The translations under genes were made by a program, and so were the position numbers. Positions 10,230 to 18,702 of a stretch of 64,000 nt of DNA are shown piece after piece. This DNA is from Caldilineaceae bacterium (lineage in GTDB: Bacteria; Chloroflexota; Anaerolineae; Caldilineales; Caldilineaceae): assembly GCA_019637645.1 (NCBI GenBank), contig JAHBVH010000044.1:12430-76429 (forward strand), read 5' to 3'. Each line of letters begins with the position of its first letter. The stretch's first letter is position 1. Under the pieces are notes generated by a model, which saw only the letters and a program-made list of their open reading frames with translations, did no database searches and was not told the origin of the DNA.

Positions 10230-10706
10230 TCACTGTGAAAGACAACATAACGCTTGGCGAATTTCACCTAGGTGATAGGCCGTGTGAACAATGGTGGCTA
10301 TCGCACCACCGATCTCCCGAGGGCTGGGCCACTCGGTCGTATCGTTGATGAGCGCTTTGATGCGCTCATAGCTGGCGCGCAGTGCTGCTTTGTCTGTCTC
10401 CCATTCAGCCGGTGTGACAGCCTTGGTCTCGCGCCAGATCTTGTCCCAATCCTGCTCTCCATATTGCTGTGTACGTACGCTATGCTCCAATACATCCAAG
10501 TAGAAGGTGATATGTCTGACTTGGGCCGCCAAGGTCGCGCATTGCCCACCGACAGGGATCGACGCCTTTTCTGCTGAGATAGTCGCAAGGGTTTCAAAAA
10601 GGGAAGTGCCCTTGTCGAGAAAAATCCCCTGTACACTATCGAAGGTCTCATTGAGGAGCGTGTAGAGCGCGTTCGTAAAATGTTCGCTTTGGATGGATGA
10701 GGACAT
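10230..10706 (-). CDS. DinB-family four-helix protein
   Basis: A 158-residue protein of the DinB/YfiT superfamily. It has the expected helices with a metal-type histidine in VRHITFYLDVLEHS near the first third and TAYHLGEIRQAL near the end. Relatives include bacillithiol- and mycothiol-dependent transferases and many uncharacterised stress proteins. ATG at 10706 follows AAGGA by about 6 bases. A consensus promoter with a palindrome lies about 90 bp upstream (10792-10835). Confidence 0.85.
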   Translation of the reverse strand: MSSSIQSEHFTNALYTLLNETFDSVQGIFLDKGTSLFETLATISAEKASIPVGGQCATLAAQVRHITFYLDVLEHSVRTQQYGEQDWDKIWRETKAVTPAEWETDKAALRASYERIKALINDTTEWPSPREIGGAIATIVHTAYHLGEIRQALCCLSQ

Positions 10707-10791
10707 AAGGTTCCTTTCTGGGTGACTCCTTTGCCAGTAAGACATGGCGGTCCTACTCTATGCGCCTGACCGATGTTTTCTAAAAAAATAA

Positions 10792-10835
10792 TAGAACATT
10801 TATTCTATTGTAGTGGGTTAGGTTCAAAATGTCAA
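10792..10835 (-). promoter_or_regulatory. Promoter and operator of the DinB gene
   Basis: On the minus strand TTGACA (10835-10830), a 17-base spacer and TACAAT (10812-10807) form a near-consensus promoter. A palindrome TAGAACATTTATTCTA (10792-10807) sits immediately after the -10 box, where a repressor would block the start site. It resembles a weak GAAC-N4-GTTC (LexA-type) box. Confidence 0.65.
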
Positions 10836-11127
10836 GTAGATGTTTCAAAAAATATAGTAGTGCTGTGTTATATTATCAATGGTTGAGGGCGAGGTAAATG
10901 CAAACTTGCGCTAACCGCAACCTAACCGATAGAGGTGACGCCGTTGGACAAAACCTGTCAGGTTTCTGGTCCTACCAACCAACTGGGCTGCGCACACCTA
11001 CCAGCATAGCGGAGTTGACAACCCTCGGCTCTTCCTGTACGCTACCGAGGCGACTATCCCACCATCGCCGCGCGCTCATCGCTGTGCTCGGTCCATGCTA
11101 AATTGACTTGATGACTGAGGAGATTTC
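10836..11127. other. Intergenic region between DinB and MFS genes
   Basis: Together with the DinB promoter this makes a 421-bp divergent spacer. It holds an odd palindrome AAACCTGTCAGGTTT (10951-10965) followed by CTGGTCCTACCAACC, which recurs near 52921 and belongs to the dispersed CTGACAGG family. GAGGAG before 11128 is the MFS ribosome binding site. A 67-codon frame (10898-11101) runs through the repeat and is not called. Confidence 0.5.
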
Positions 11128-12336
11128 ATGCAGGCAGATGCCTCCACACGGGTTGCAATCCGCCCGTTTACCCTTTGGCTACTGACATTCGGCGGCTTTT
11201 TTTCCTTCTTTGCTTTTGGCTTTGTCGATAACCTCAAGGGGCCGACTCTCCCCAATCTGCTGCAGGAACTGAATTTTAGCTACAGTCAGGGCGGTGGCAT
11301 ACTCTTTGCCGCCTATCTTGGTTTTGTGATTGCGACCTTGCTAACCGGCCCCCTTTCCGACCTGTTGGGCAATCGCCTGCTTCTCTGTGCCGCCGGTCTC
11401 TTCATGGCGTTGGGGATGGTTGGGTTGAGCACGCTGGCAACCTATCCGCTGCTCTTTGGCGCGATGCTCGTCATTGGGCTAGGCACCGGCGCGATTGAAG
11501 TGGGTGGCAATGGCCTCATCGTTGCGTTGCATCGGCAAGCCCAAGGGCGTTTCTTGAACTTGTTAGCAACCTTTCATGGGATCGGCGCGACCTTGGCCCC
11601 GCTCTTTGCGGCTTGGTTGATGGCCGGTGGGGAGGGCTGGCGACAGCTCTTTCTCTACAGTGTCCCACTGGCTTTACTCTTGGCACTCCTCTTTGCGATT
11701 ACCCCAGGGCCACCCGCCGCCCAACCTGGGCAGCACAACTTGGACTGGGCGGTGCTGCGTCGGCGTGGTTTTAGCCCGACCATGATCGCCTTTTATCTAG
11801 CCATTGGCCTCTATGTAGCGACAGAATTGGGCATTGCCGCCTGGATTGTGGAATATCTGATCCAAAGTAAGGGGATTGTCCAAACGACAGCCGCCTATTA
11901 TCTCTCCGTCTTCTTTGCCTTTGTCATGGTGGGGCGGTTGGTCGGGAGCGTCTTGGTCGAGCGGATCGGCTATCTGCGTTCGATCCTTTTCGCCGCGATT
12001 GGTGCCCTGGTCTGTATCCTACTGGCCCTCTTGGGGCCGCCAGCGTTAGCCTTCGCTCTGCCTGTCAGTGGTCTTTTCTGTTCCATCATCTTCCCTACCA
12101 TCACCGCCGCCGTTTCGCGGCTGCATACCCAGAATACAGGGACGATCCTTGGTCTGCTCTTCACGGCGGGGGGCATCGGCGGCACCCTTGGCCCTGCCGC
12201 CATTGGCGTTGTTAGCGATGCACTGGGCATTCAGTGGGGCTTTGGGCTCAATGCGCTCTTCTGTACGGGGGCTATAATGGCTATTGGCGTATTGCTGCGC
12301 CGAGACGCGATGTCCAGAGAAACACAGCAGGTGTAA
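11128..12336 (+). CDS. Major facilitator superfamily transporter
   Basis: A 402-residue integral membrane protein with about 12 hydrophobic segments and the MFS motif-A-like loop GPLSDLLGNRLL after the second helix. FVDNLKGPTLPNLLQELNFSY at the N-terminus resembles FucP/sugar-type and other MFS proteins with a first periplasmic loop. The substrate cannot be told from the sequence. Its ribosome binding site is GAGGAG. The creatininase-like gene starts 51 bp downstream on the same strand, so import of an amide or cyclic compound for hydrolysis is a reasonable inference. Confidence 0.88.
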   Translation: MQADASTRVAIRPFTLWLLTFGGFFSFFAFGFVDNLKGPTLPNLLQELNFSYSQGGGILFAAYLGFVIATLLTGPLSDLLGNRLLLCAAGLFMALGMVGLSTLATYPLLFGAMLVIGLGTGAIEVGGNGLIVALHRQAQGRFLNLLATFHGIGATLAPLFAAWLMAGGEGWRQLFLYSVPLALLLALLFAITPGPPAAQPGQHNLDWAVLRRRGFSPTMIAFYLAIGLYVATELGIAAWIVEYLIQSKGIVQTTAAYYLSVFFAFVMVGRLVGSVLVERIGYLRSILFAAIGALVCILLALLGPPALAFALPVSGLFCSIIFPTITAAVSRLHTQNTGTILGLLFTAGGIGGTLGPAAIGVVSDALGIQWGFGLNALFCTGAIMAIGVLLRRDAMSRETQQV

Positions 12337-12387
12337 GTCTTACAGCCGTTCGGAAATCTATTCAATCGCTTCAAAAAGGAGGCAACC

Positions 12388-13200
12388 ATGCGTTGGGAAG
12401 AATTGACGGCAGATCGCTTTGCCGCAGCCGTGCAGGAATGTGAAGGCGTCTGTCTGATCGCGCTTTCCGTGGTGGAACGCCACGGCCACCATTTGCCCTT
12501 AGGCACGGATATGTATGAAGGGCGCGGGATTTTGGAACGGGTAGCGGCGCAGGAGAAGGTGATCCTCTTCCCCGACTATATCTTTACCCAGATCCCCGAG
12601 GCGCGCCATCTAGCTGGCACGATCAGCATTGATAGCGACCTCATGATCCAACTGCTCGATAATGTTTGCCGTGAGATTGCGCGCAATGGGTTGAAGAAGA
12701 TTGTCCTGGTCAATGCCCATGGCGGGAACAATGGCCTGGTCGCCTTTTACAACATGATCCAGCTCTATAAACCGCGCGACTATGTGGTCTATCTTGTCAA
12801 CCCTTTCTTTGTTGCCTTTGGTGGACAGCTCCAACTGCCTTGGGCAAGTGCCGATGACGGCCATGCTGGCCCAGGCGAAACCAGCATGGTACTAGCCCTG
12901 CGCCCTGATCTCGTTCATATGGAATTGGTGCCAACCAATGATGAAGGCAAGGCGCGCAACCAATTGCAGGCCCTGCGCGAAGCTGGTGTGCAGACTGGCA
13001 TTTGGTGGTATGCCGACCACCCCACCCACTATGCTGGCAACGCGGCCTATGCCACGGCGGAAGCGGGGCATGCCCTATTGGACGTGATGGCTGACGCGGT
13101 TGTACGTGCCGTACGCGCGATCAAGGCCGATACCCAAAGCAAGCGCCTCCAGGATGAGTTCTTTGCCGCGTCAGCCATGCCTGGGGTCGGGCCGCAGTAG
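12388..13200 (+). CDS. Creatininase-family amidohydrolase
   Basis: A 270-residue protein with the creatininase metal-site pattern: VVERHGHHLPLGTD (Glu30, His32, Asp41, the same spacing as Glu34, His36 and Asp45 of creatininase), VNAHGGN, and DGHAGPGETS (His159, Glu164). The family holds creatininase, MftE peptidase and FAPy deformylase-type enzymes, all two-metal amidohydrolases in the cytoplasm. Substrate is not determined; no mycofactocin genes are nearby. AGGAGG lies before the ATG. It is probably co-transcribed with the MFS gene upstream. Confidence 0.9.
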   Translation: MRWEELTADRFAAAVQECEGVCLIALSVVERHGHHLPLGTDMYEGRGILERVAAQEKVILFPDYIFTQIPEARHLAGTISIDSDLMIQLLDNVCREIARNGLKKIVLVNAHGGNNGLVAFYNMIQLYKPRDYVVYLVNPFFVAFGGQLQLPWASADDGHAGPGETSMVLALRPDLVHMELVPTNDEGKARNQLQALREAGVQTGIWWYADHPTHYAGNAAYATAEAGHALLDVMADAVVRAVRAIKADTQSKRLQDEFFAASAMPGVGPQ

Positions 13201-13237
13201 GCTCCTTTGGCGGTAGGCTTTGGTGGTCCCTTTTATG

Positions 13238-13266
13238 CCTGACAGCTTTTCAAAAACCTGTCAGGC
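13238..13266. terminator. CTGACAGG-type hairpin after the creatininase gene
   Basis: GCCTGACAG (13238-13246) pairs with CTGTCAGGC (13258-13266) with an 11-base loop. It lies 38 bp after the creatininase stop and is a likely terminator of the MFS-creatininase unit. Confidence 0.55.
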
Positions 13267-13353
13267 CGGGTGATTCTACTGCGGCCTGGGATGAATGGCT
13301 TGGGCTTGGCGGATGTGGCGTACGAAATAGAGAATTTAGATAGGAAAGCGACT

Positions 13354-13872
13354 ATGATCATACTGGAAACCGAACGATTACTCCTCCGTCACCTCGAGTT
13401 GGGTGACTTAGATGAACTTTACGCACTCTACCGCGATCCTGAGATACGGCGCTATTTTCCCGAAGGCACCTTGACCTATGCCGAGACGAAAGAAGAGTTG
13501 GAGTGGTTTCTCGACGGTCATCCGCGCCGCCCTGAACTTGGGTTGTGGGCCACCATGCACAAGGCGGATAACCGCTTGATTGGGCGCTGTGGCCTCTTGC
13601 CCTGGACCATTGACGGGCAAGAGGAAGTGGAGATTGCCTATCTGATCGCCAAGCCTTATTGGCGGCAGGGGCTAGGGGCCGAAGCCGCCGCGGCCATCCG
13701 CGACTATGGCTTTCAAACCCTCAAGCTAGCGCGCCTCATCTGTTTGATTGATGAGGAAAATCAGGCGTCGCTCAACACAGCTAAGAAGATCGGCATGACC
13801 TTTGAAAAAGCCAGCGAAGATGAGACGGGCCCTTTTCTGGTCTATGCCATTGCCAATCCTGTTGCCGCATAA
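13354..13872 (+). CDS. GNAT-family N-acetyltransferase (RimJ/RimL type)
   Basis: A 172-residue GNAT with the typical start MIILETERLLLRHLELGDLD and the acetyl-CoA binding motif YWRQGLGAEA, followed by the C-terminal FQTLKLARLICLIDEENQAS segment. This layout is that of ribosomal-protein acetyltransferase-like enzymes, most of which modify small molecules or peptides; the substrate is unknown. ATG at 13354 is preferred to the longer frame because AGGAAAG lies just upstream. It is monocistronic, convergent with the gene that follows. Confidence 0.9.
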   Translation: MIILETERLLLRHLELGDLDELYALYRDPEIRRYFPEGTLTYAETKEELEWFLDGHPRRPELGLWATMHKADNRLIGRCGLLPWTIDGQEEVEIAYLIAKPYWRQGLGAEAAAAIRDYGFQTLKLARLICLIDEENQASLNTAKKIGMTFEKASEDETGPFLVYAIANPVAA

Positions 13873-13901
13873 CCCTCGCTCGTATGGAAACCCCTTAGGT
13901 G

Positions 13902-14456
13902 CTATTGGGCGCTTTTCCATACAGCAGCATACTTCTTACGATACTTGGCATCGGCTTCCCGCTCAATCCAAGTCAGGGCCTGTGCCATGACCGTTTCATC
14001 ACCGACCGCGTCATAGAGGTGGCGCAGACCCGCAATGATGTCAAAGCGGATGAGGCTCCAATTTTTTTCGGGCAGACACTCAAAATAGCGCTTTTCCAAT
14101 GCGGCGAGCAACTGTTCCCGTTGCGCTGCTCCCGCCACGCCAACTTTCCAGATCGCTTGCAGCGCGTGACGGGCCGTGACAAAGCGCTCATCTTTGGTGA
14201 CCATAAGCAGCTTATCAAAATCCGCCAAGAGGCGTTCTTCGGGATCACTCTTGGCTAGGTTGCAGAGCAGTTGGGCCGCAATGGCGCGATTGTGATTATC
14301 GGCATGGGCCAGATGGGCAACGGCCTGCTCCCACACATCATAGGCCCACGCAACGGGCTGTTCGGTGGCAGCCATGATGGCCGCATAGGCTTCATTCTGC
14401 CGAGTACGTTCACTGCCCCATAGCGCGTTGAGGTCGGCGGGGATACTTTGTGACAT
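13902..14456 (-). CDS. Hypothetical all-helical (HEAT-like) protein
   Basis: A 184-residue, soluble, helix-rich protein with repeating ~35-residue units (AVAHLAHADNHNRAIAAQLL, TARHALQAIWKVGV), which resembles HEAT-type repeats in unnamed bacterial proteins. No catalytic motif is visible. ATG at 14456 is preceded by AAGGTG. It starts 11 bp after the stop of the VOC gene and probably shares its message. Function is not known. Confidence 0.7.
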   Translation of the reverse strand: MSQSIPADLNALWGSERTRQNEAYAAIMAATEQPVAWAYDVWEQAVAHLAHADNHNRAIAAQLLCNLAKSDPEERLLADFDKLLMVTKDERFVTARHALQAIWKVGVAGAAQREQLLAALEKRYFECLPEKNWSLIRFDIIAGLRHLYDAVGDETVMAQALTWIEREADAKYRKKYAAVWKSAQ

Positions 14457-14467
14457 CACCTTATCCC

Positions 14468-14866
14468 TCAGCTGATCAGTTGATAGAGCTGGATCAAATT
14501 GCCACAAGTGTCATCGAGGATGGCAATGATCGTAGTCCCCATGTTCGTCGGCTCCATGGTGAACTCTACGCCAACTGCTTGCAGCCGTTCATATTCGGCG
14601 TAGAGATCATCCACCTGAAAAGCCGTGAAGGGAATGCCATCGCGCACGAGATCGGCTTTGAGCGCCTTCATGGCCGGATACTCGGCGTTTGGTTCGAGCA
14701 GCACCTCGGTCCCATTCGGCTCTGCTGGCGAAACGACCGTGATCCAGCGCGCACCGCCACCTAAATCGATATCGTGTTTTTTGAGAAAGCCAAGCTTGTC
14801 GGTGTAAAAGGCTAATGCTTTGTCGTAGTCATCAATCGATACACTGTTGAGTTTGATCTTAATCAT
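14468..14866 (-). CDS. VOC-family protein (glyoxalase/bleomycin resistance type)
   Basis: A 132-residue single VOC unit with the usual beta-alpha-beta-beta-beta halves: DKALAFYTDKLGFLKKHD and the C-terminal GTTIIAILDDTCGNLIQLYQL. The final E-x-x-D-P-x-G pattern is altered to LDDTCGN. Members bind metals and act as glyoxalases, dioxygenases or drug binders; the role cannot be fixed here. ATG at 14866 follows AGAGGA. Confidence 0.88.
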   Translation of the reverse strand: MIKIKLNSVSIDDYDKALAFYTDKLGFLKKHDIDLGGGARWITVVSPAEPNGTEVLLEPNAEYPAMKALKADLVRDGIPFTAFQVDDLYAEYERLQAVGVEFTMEPTNMGTTIIAILDDTCGNLIQLYQLIS

Positions 14867-14984
14867 GAGCCCAATTCCTCTTTCTGGTTCGTGGTTCTGG
14901 TTGGTTGCGATCCCCAGGAGCAACGGTGGCGCGCCGCGCTGGTCCGCGACAGGCTATTGTTCGCCATAGGGAAATCTCTCTCAT

Positions 14985-15923
14985 TTACTGTCCATCATAG
15001 GCTTGCTGCAACGCGGCGAGGTCAAACTTCTTCATCTGGAGGAAGGCGTGTGTCACGCGTTCAATTTGCGCTTTTGTGCCGTTTTGCAGCATTGGATCTA
15101 GCGTGGAAGGCACGATCTGCCAAGAAACACCATATTTGTCCTTGAGCCACCCGCACTGCTCGGCCTCTGGCACTGCCGAGAGCTGCCCCCAATAGTAATC
15201 AATTTCTTCCTGGTCGTTGCAGTAGACCATAAACGAGATGGCTTCGTTGAACGTAAAAGCGTGCTCTAGCGCGCTGTCCATGGCGGTGAACCAATGTTGC
15301 TCCAGCATAAAATCGGCAAACATGACCGTTCCTGCTTGGTTCGGCTCCTGTCCAGCAGGGTAGCGAGTCAGCTTTCCTGGGGCAGAATTTCTGAATACAG
15401 AGAGATAGAACTCCATGGCTTCTTCCGCCTTGCCCCAGTTGTTGCCCACAAAGAGCAGCGACGGCATGATGGGGGGCCGTGGGTCGCCGCTGGGATTGGT
15501 CAGGATGAGTTGCCACGATAGACCGTATTTATCCTGAACCCAGCCGAACCGCTCGCTAAAGGGATACTGATCAATGGGCATCAGCACCACGCCACCGTCG
15601 GACAACTTGTCCCAAAGCTCATCGAGCTTTTCGCGTGCATTCTTCTCGCGTGATGGCGACGGCGTGAACCGCAACGGATCGAAGTTGACCATAAAAGAGA
15701 GCGCTGGGTTGAAGGTAAAAAGCGGCCCGGCGCTGATCGCCATAAACTTCTCGCCCCAGAGCGTAAACGATATGATGTCGCTATCGCCTGACGGCGTATC
15801 GTGCAGTGTGGTCACCGTTGTGATAGTGGAGTCAGGAAAAATAGCGGTATAGAATTGAGCTGCATCTTTGGCCTCGTGGTTATACCACAAATGTGGAGCG
15901 ATTTTGGAACTAATCGTTGCCAT
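14985..15923 (-). CDS. Two-domain VOC protein (PhnB-like)
   Basis: A 312-residue protein made of two homologous PhnB-type VOC domains (about 1-150 and 160-305). Both carry the [13 protein letters not shown] / [13 protein letters not shown] start and the W-x-x-DKYG-x-SWQ block ([22 protein letters not shown]). The tail [18 protein letters not shown] is shared with the single-domain protein at 39588-40043, which points to duplication and fusion. ATG at 15923 follows AAGGAG by 7 bases. It starts 25 bp after the AraC gene, which probably controls it. Confidence 0.9.
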   Translation of the reverse strand: MATISSKIAPHLWYNHEAKDAAQFYTAIFPDSTITTVTTLHDTPSGDSDIISFTLWGEKFMAISAGPLFTFNPALSFMVNFDPLRFTPSPSREKNAREKLDELWDKLSDGGVVLMPIDQYPFSERFGWVQDKYGLSWQLILTNPSGDPRPPIMPSLLFVGNNWGKAEEAMEFYLSVFRNSAPGKLTRYPAGQEPNQAGTVMFADFMLEQHWFTAMDSALEHAFTFNEAISFMVYCNDQEEIDYYWGQLSAVPEAEQCGWLKDKYGVSWQIVPSTLDPMLQNGTKAQIERVTHAFLQMKKFDLAALQQAYDGQ

Positions 15924-15948
15924 CGTATTTCTCCTTATTAGACAACCT

Positions 15949-16344
15949 CTATTTACGCTTATGGGGTGAAGCAACTAATAACCGCGTGGCCGCCACACAG
16001 CCCAGCGCGCGAAACGCTTGTGGGGAGAGGCCAAAGTGCTGTTTGAAGGCTTTACTAAACGCGTTATGACTGCCATAGCCCGCGGCGAGCGCCACTTCGC
16101 CAATGTCACTCGCCCCCATGCGCAACTTGCGCCCGGCCCGTTCCAAGCGCAGCCGTCGGATATAGGCCGTGGGGCTTTCTCCCACCTGCGCCAGAAAGAC
16201 ACGATGAAAGTGGGGCAGTGAAAACCCCGCAATCGCAGCCAAGCTGGCCCGCTCCAGCGGCTCGGTCAGGTGAGTGCGGATATACTTTTTTGCTGCTGCA
16301 ATGCGTTCTTCATCGGTTAAACAAGGATCTGTTTCCTGTACCAT
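15949..16344 (-). CDS. Small AraC-family regulator (DNA-binding domain only)
   Basis: A 131-residue protein consisting almost only of the AraC double helix-turn-helix: [31 protein letters not shown] and [31 protein letters not shown]. There is no sensor domain, so it may respond through its level or to partner proteins (MarA/SoxS style). ATG at 16344 is used; a TTG six bases upstream is possible. No clear ribosome binding site is seen. It precedes the two-domain VOC gene by 25 bp. Confidence 0.88.
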   Translation of the reverse strand: MVQETDPCLTDEERIAAAKKYIRTHLTEPLERASLAAIAGFSLPHFHRVFLAQVGESPTAYIRRLRLERAGRKLRMGASDIGEVALAAGYGSHNAFSKAFKQHFGLSPQAFRALGCVAATRLLVASPHKRK

Positions 16345-16493
16345 GAGCAAATTCTACCATACTAGAATGTTTGTTCGTTATTCCAAAAGTATCATCATTG
16401 GGCACAGAAAAAGGTAGAAAAAGCAGCATCTTTACGATCCAGGAAGGGATACAATGTTATCCGCAAGCGCCGGTTTCTTCGTGGCTCGTCGCG

Positions 16494-16790
16494 CTACGTG
16501 ACAATGGCCGGCAGCCCCAAGAACTCCCCATAGCGGTGGGCTGTATCGGCCGCGGCGACAAAGTGCAAGGTGCCGCGCATGGGCCAAGTCTGGACAATCG
16601 TGCGCTCGGCTAGCGCTTGCGCCACCGTTGCTTCTGTCGCCGCGGTCATGCGTAGCCCAATCGCCCAGAGGGTGCCCAGATACTCCTGTGCTTGGAGCGC
16701 GCCCAGCCAAGCAACAACGTCGGCGGGGTGGGGAAAGGGACGATCCAACAATCGTTGGTTGGCAAGGCGTGTCAAGCCGATGTCCATCAT
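16494..16790 (-). pseudogene. Truncated winged-helix AlkZ-like (DUF1006) gene
   Basis: The 98-residue product matches only the N-terminal part of the winged-helix DNA glycosylase AlkZ-like family: LTRLANQRLL, LGALQAQEYLGTLWAIGLR, TWPMRGTLHFVA. Full proteins in this family are usually about 350-400 residues. It stops at 16494 soon after the RGTLHFV block. I read on past the stop in all three minus frames to 16371 and found no continuation, so this is a 3' deletion, not a simple frameshift. The ATG at 16790 overlaps the VOC stop by four bases (ATGA). Confidence 0.72.
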
Positions 16791-17218
16791 GTTTGCTCCG
16801 TTGGCGCTTCCCATTGGGGATTCCAGACGACTTCCCAGAGATGACCATCGGGATCTTGAAAGTAGCCCGAGTAGCCACCCCAAAATGTCGTATGCGCGGC
16901 TTTGATGATGGTCGCGCCCGCGGCCTCAGCTTGGCGCATCACCGCGTCAACGGCGGCGGGCGAGGCTACATTGTGGCCCAGGGTAAACTCAGTAGCGCTC
17001 GGCGGGCTGGGCCGCAACCCCGTGTCGTGGGCGATACTGCTCCGCGGCCAGAGGGCAAGGCGCAATCCCGCTTGTAGATCAATAAAGACCACCGCGCCAT
17101 AGGCAAATTCTTGACCAACAATGCCAGGGGTTGCTAAACCAAGCCCCTCGCGATAAAAGCGCAGGGACCGTTCTAGATCAGCAACCCCAATCGTGATTAC
17201 AGTAATTCTGGGTTCCAT
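16787..17218 (-). CDS. VOC-family protein
   Basis: A 143-residue VOC protein with an intact C-terminal metal-site pattern: ITVITIGVADLERSLRFYREGLGL at the start, GHNVASPAAVDAVMRQAEAAGA in the second half, and YFQDPDGHLWEVVWNPQW at the end. This end motif is typical of glyoxalase-like VOC proteins. AAAGGA lies about 8 bases before ATG 17218. It is translationally coupled to the truncated AlkZ-like gene. Confidence 0.9.
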   Translation of the reverse strand: MEPRITVITIGVADLERSLRFYREGLGLATPGIVGQEFAYGAVVFIDLQAGLRLALWPRSSIAHDTGLRPSPPSATEFTLGHNVASPAAVDAVMRQAEAAGATIIKAAHTTFWGGYSGYFQDPDGHLWEVVWNPQWEAPTEQT

Positions 17219-17381
17219 TGCGGAAATCCTTTCAACCTAGGCAAAATCAAGTAAGCGATTCGCGGGCAGTCATGGTCGTTGTCGGGTGGATCGCAAGGCG
17301 TAACCGTCAATATTGCATCAGCGGTATCCTGGTAGCAGGCAGATGGCCGTGGCTGGCGCACACGGTACATCCACCTCCTGG

Positions 17382-17738
17382 CTAGTGCATCTCCATCTCT
17401 TCGGGGCCCATAATCTGGACGATCTCGCTTTCGCCATCCCCCACGATCTGACGGAACCGTTTGCACCATTCGATGGCCTCTTCGAGCGTGTTGGTGCGAA
17501 TGACGGCAAAGCCCGCGGTCAACTCTTTGAGCTCGATAAAGGGTCCATCAGTCACCGTGAATTTACCATCGGCCAACTTGAGGCGCGTCCCCGTGGGCAG
17601 ACCCGCGCCCGTGGTGACCAAAATGCCAGCTTGTATTGCCTCGCCGATAAACTGGCCCATTGCCATCATCATCTCTGGCGTTGGTTCATTACCAGGCTGG
17701 CTTGGATCAAAATTGGGATCGTAAACGAGAAATTGCAT
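17382..17738 (-). CDS. YCII-related (DGPF) protein, ECF42 sigma factor partner type
   Basis: A 118-residue YCII-domain protein with the DGPF signature (Asp64-Gly-Pro-Phe67 in TVTDGPFIELKEL). DGPF proteins are conserved neighbours of ECF42 sigma factors, and an ECF42-type gene lies on the same strand at 18703-19953. In between is a toxin-antitoxin pair on the other strand. A catalytic role for DGPF proteins is not established. An AAGGAG-type site precedes ATG 17738. The VOC gene 164 bp downstream may share its transcript. Confidence 0.88.
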   Translation of the reverse strand: MQFLVYDPNFDPSQPGNEPTPEMMMAMGQFIGEAIQAGILVTTGAGLPTGTRLKLADGKFTVTDGPFIELKELTAGFAVIRTNTLEEAIEWCKRFRQIVGDGESEIVQIMGPEEMEMH

Positions 17739-18058
17739 GGATCTGCTCCTTGAATCGCTTGGTCGTCGTTACACAGTTGCCACCCTTGACGCAAGCGTTA
17801 TATAGCTTATGACAACGGCGGGCAATCAGTAGTCGTTTGGGCAAAGGCCAATTCGACATCCTACGCAACGAGTTTTGAAAATTGTTTTAGCTTTTGACAA
17901 ATCAATCAATATGGTATACGTTCCCATAGCGTCCATGGCGTCCGTAGCGTATGCTATAGGATGATAAACTATCTACTATGACAAATAAATAACCTAATAA
18001 ATCATCTGTTAATCTAATCAATAAACATTCTAACATCACTACAAAGGAAGATGCTGTC
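17739..18058. promoter_or_regulatory. Divergent spacer upstream of the YCII and Phd/RelE genes, 320 bp
   Basis: An AT-rich 320-bp spacer. A TTGACA at 17894-17899 with a TATACG at 17915-17920 (15-base spacer, TG just before) may drive the toxin-antitoxin operon. The palindrome TAGCGTATGCTA (17945-17956) and repeated GCGTCC motifs between them could be the Phd operator. AAAGGA before 18059 is the antitoxin ribosome binding site. All assignments are tentative. Confidence 0.4.
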
Positions 18059-18388
18059 ATGCAAGTAACAACTCTTGACAGCCGACGAGCACGTGAACAG
18101 TGGCGAGAAGTCTTAGACACGGTTATGATGGGCGAAAGCGATGTTGTCGTCACCCGTAACCAAAAGCCCACTGCGGTTATCATTTCCTACGCAGATTACG
18201 AGATGATAGCCGAGCAGCTAAATGACATTCGTGCCGAGCGCGAAGCGGCAGCTGTGTACAAACAGTGGAAAGCTGGACAACTCGAAACAGTTCTGTGGTC
18301 GGAGGCCAAACGACGACTACGAGGTCTTGAAGATGTATCAAGTGATACTGTCGGTGAAGGTGGAAAAGGTTCTAGCGAAAATTCGTGA
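18059..18388 (+). CDS. Type II antitoxin, Phd/YefM family
   Basis: A 109-residue protein with a Phd/YefM N-terminal DNA-binding domain (SRRAREQWREVLDTVMMGE, DVVVTRNQKPTAVIISYADYE) and a charged, probably disordered C-terminal tail for toxin neutralisation. It overlaps the toxin gene by 56 bp, the usual antitoxin-first order. Family members repress their own promoter together with the toxin. Confidence 0.92.
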   Translation: MQVTTLDSRRAREQWREVLDTVMMGESDVVVTRNQKPTAVIISYADYEMIAEQLNDIRAEREAAAVYKQWKAGQLETVLWSEAKRRLRGLEDVSSDTVGEGGKGSSENS

Positions 18389-18590
18389 AACAGGTGTAAG
18401 AGCACGGTTAGAAGAAGCAATTGACGGTCTGGCCGAAACACCACGCCCGAATGGATATATCAAGCTAGCGGGCGAAGAACCTTTGTATCGGATTCGAGTA
18501 GGAGAATGGCGCATTATCTACGCCATCCAGGATGATGAACTTATCGTCCTGGTAATCGAAGTGGCACCACGGAAAGACACTTACAGATAG
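18333..18590 (+). CDS. Type II toxin, RelE/ParE family
   Basis: An 85-residue RelE/ParE-like protein with the typical C-terminal layout PRPNGYIKLAGEEPLYRIRVGEWRIIYAIQDDE...APRKDTY. RelE toxins cut mRNA in the ribosome A site, while ParE acts on gyrase; the pairing with a Phd-type antitoxin and the RIRVGEWRIIY block favour RelE. ATG at 18333 (MYQVILSVKVEKVL) is chosen since GAGG is 8 bases upstream. The longer open frame only reads through the antitoxin gene. Confidence 0.9.
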   Translation: MYQVILSVKVEKVLAKIRETGVRARLEEAIDGLAETPRPNGYIKLAGEEPLYRIRVGEWRIIYAIQDDELIVLVIEVAPRKDTYR

Positions 18591-18602
18591 CGGTGACACC
18601 GT

Positions 18603-18634
18603 AAGCGCTGGTCTTATGGGCGGCGCTTTTTATT
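18603..18634 (+). terminator. Rho-independent terminator of the toxin-antitoxin operon
   Basis: AAGCGC (18603-18608) pairs with GCGCTT (18623-18628), followed at once by TTTTATTTG, 13 bp after the toxin stop codon. Confidence 0.6.
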
Positions 18635-18702
18635 TGCTTCTCGACTATTCGGATCTAACTGTGGTGCCACCAAATTATTATACGAAACTATATGCGTCTA
18701 AA

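Noticed and set aside
10898..11101. 67-codon frame upstream of the MFS gene
   Set aside because: It runs through a dispersed repeat and has no start signal.
16371..16493. Frameshifted continuation of the AlkZ-like gene
   Set aside because: Translations of all three minus frames past the stop gave no family match, so a deletion is favoured.
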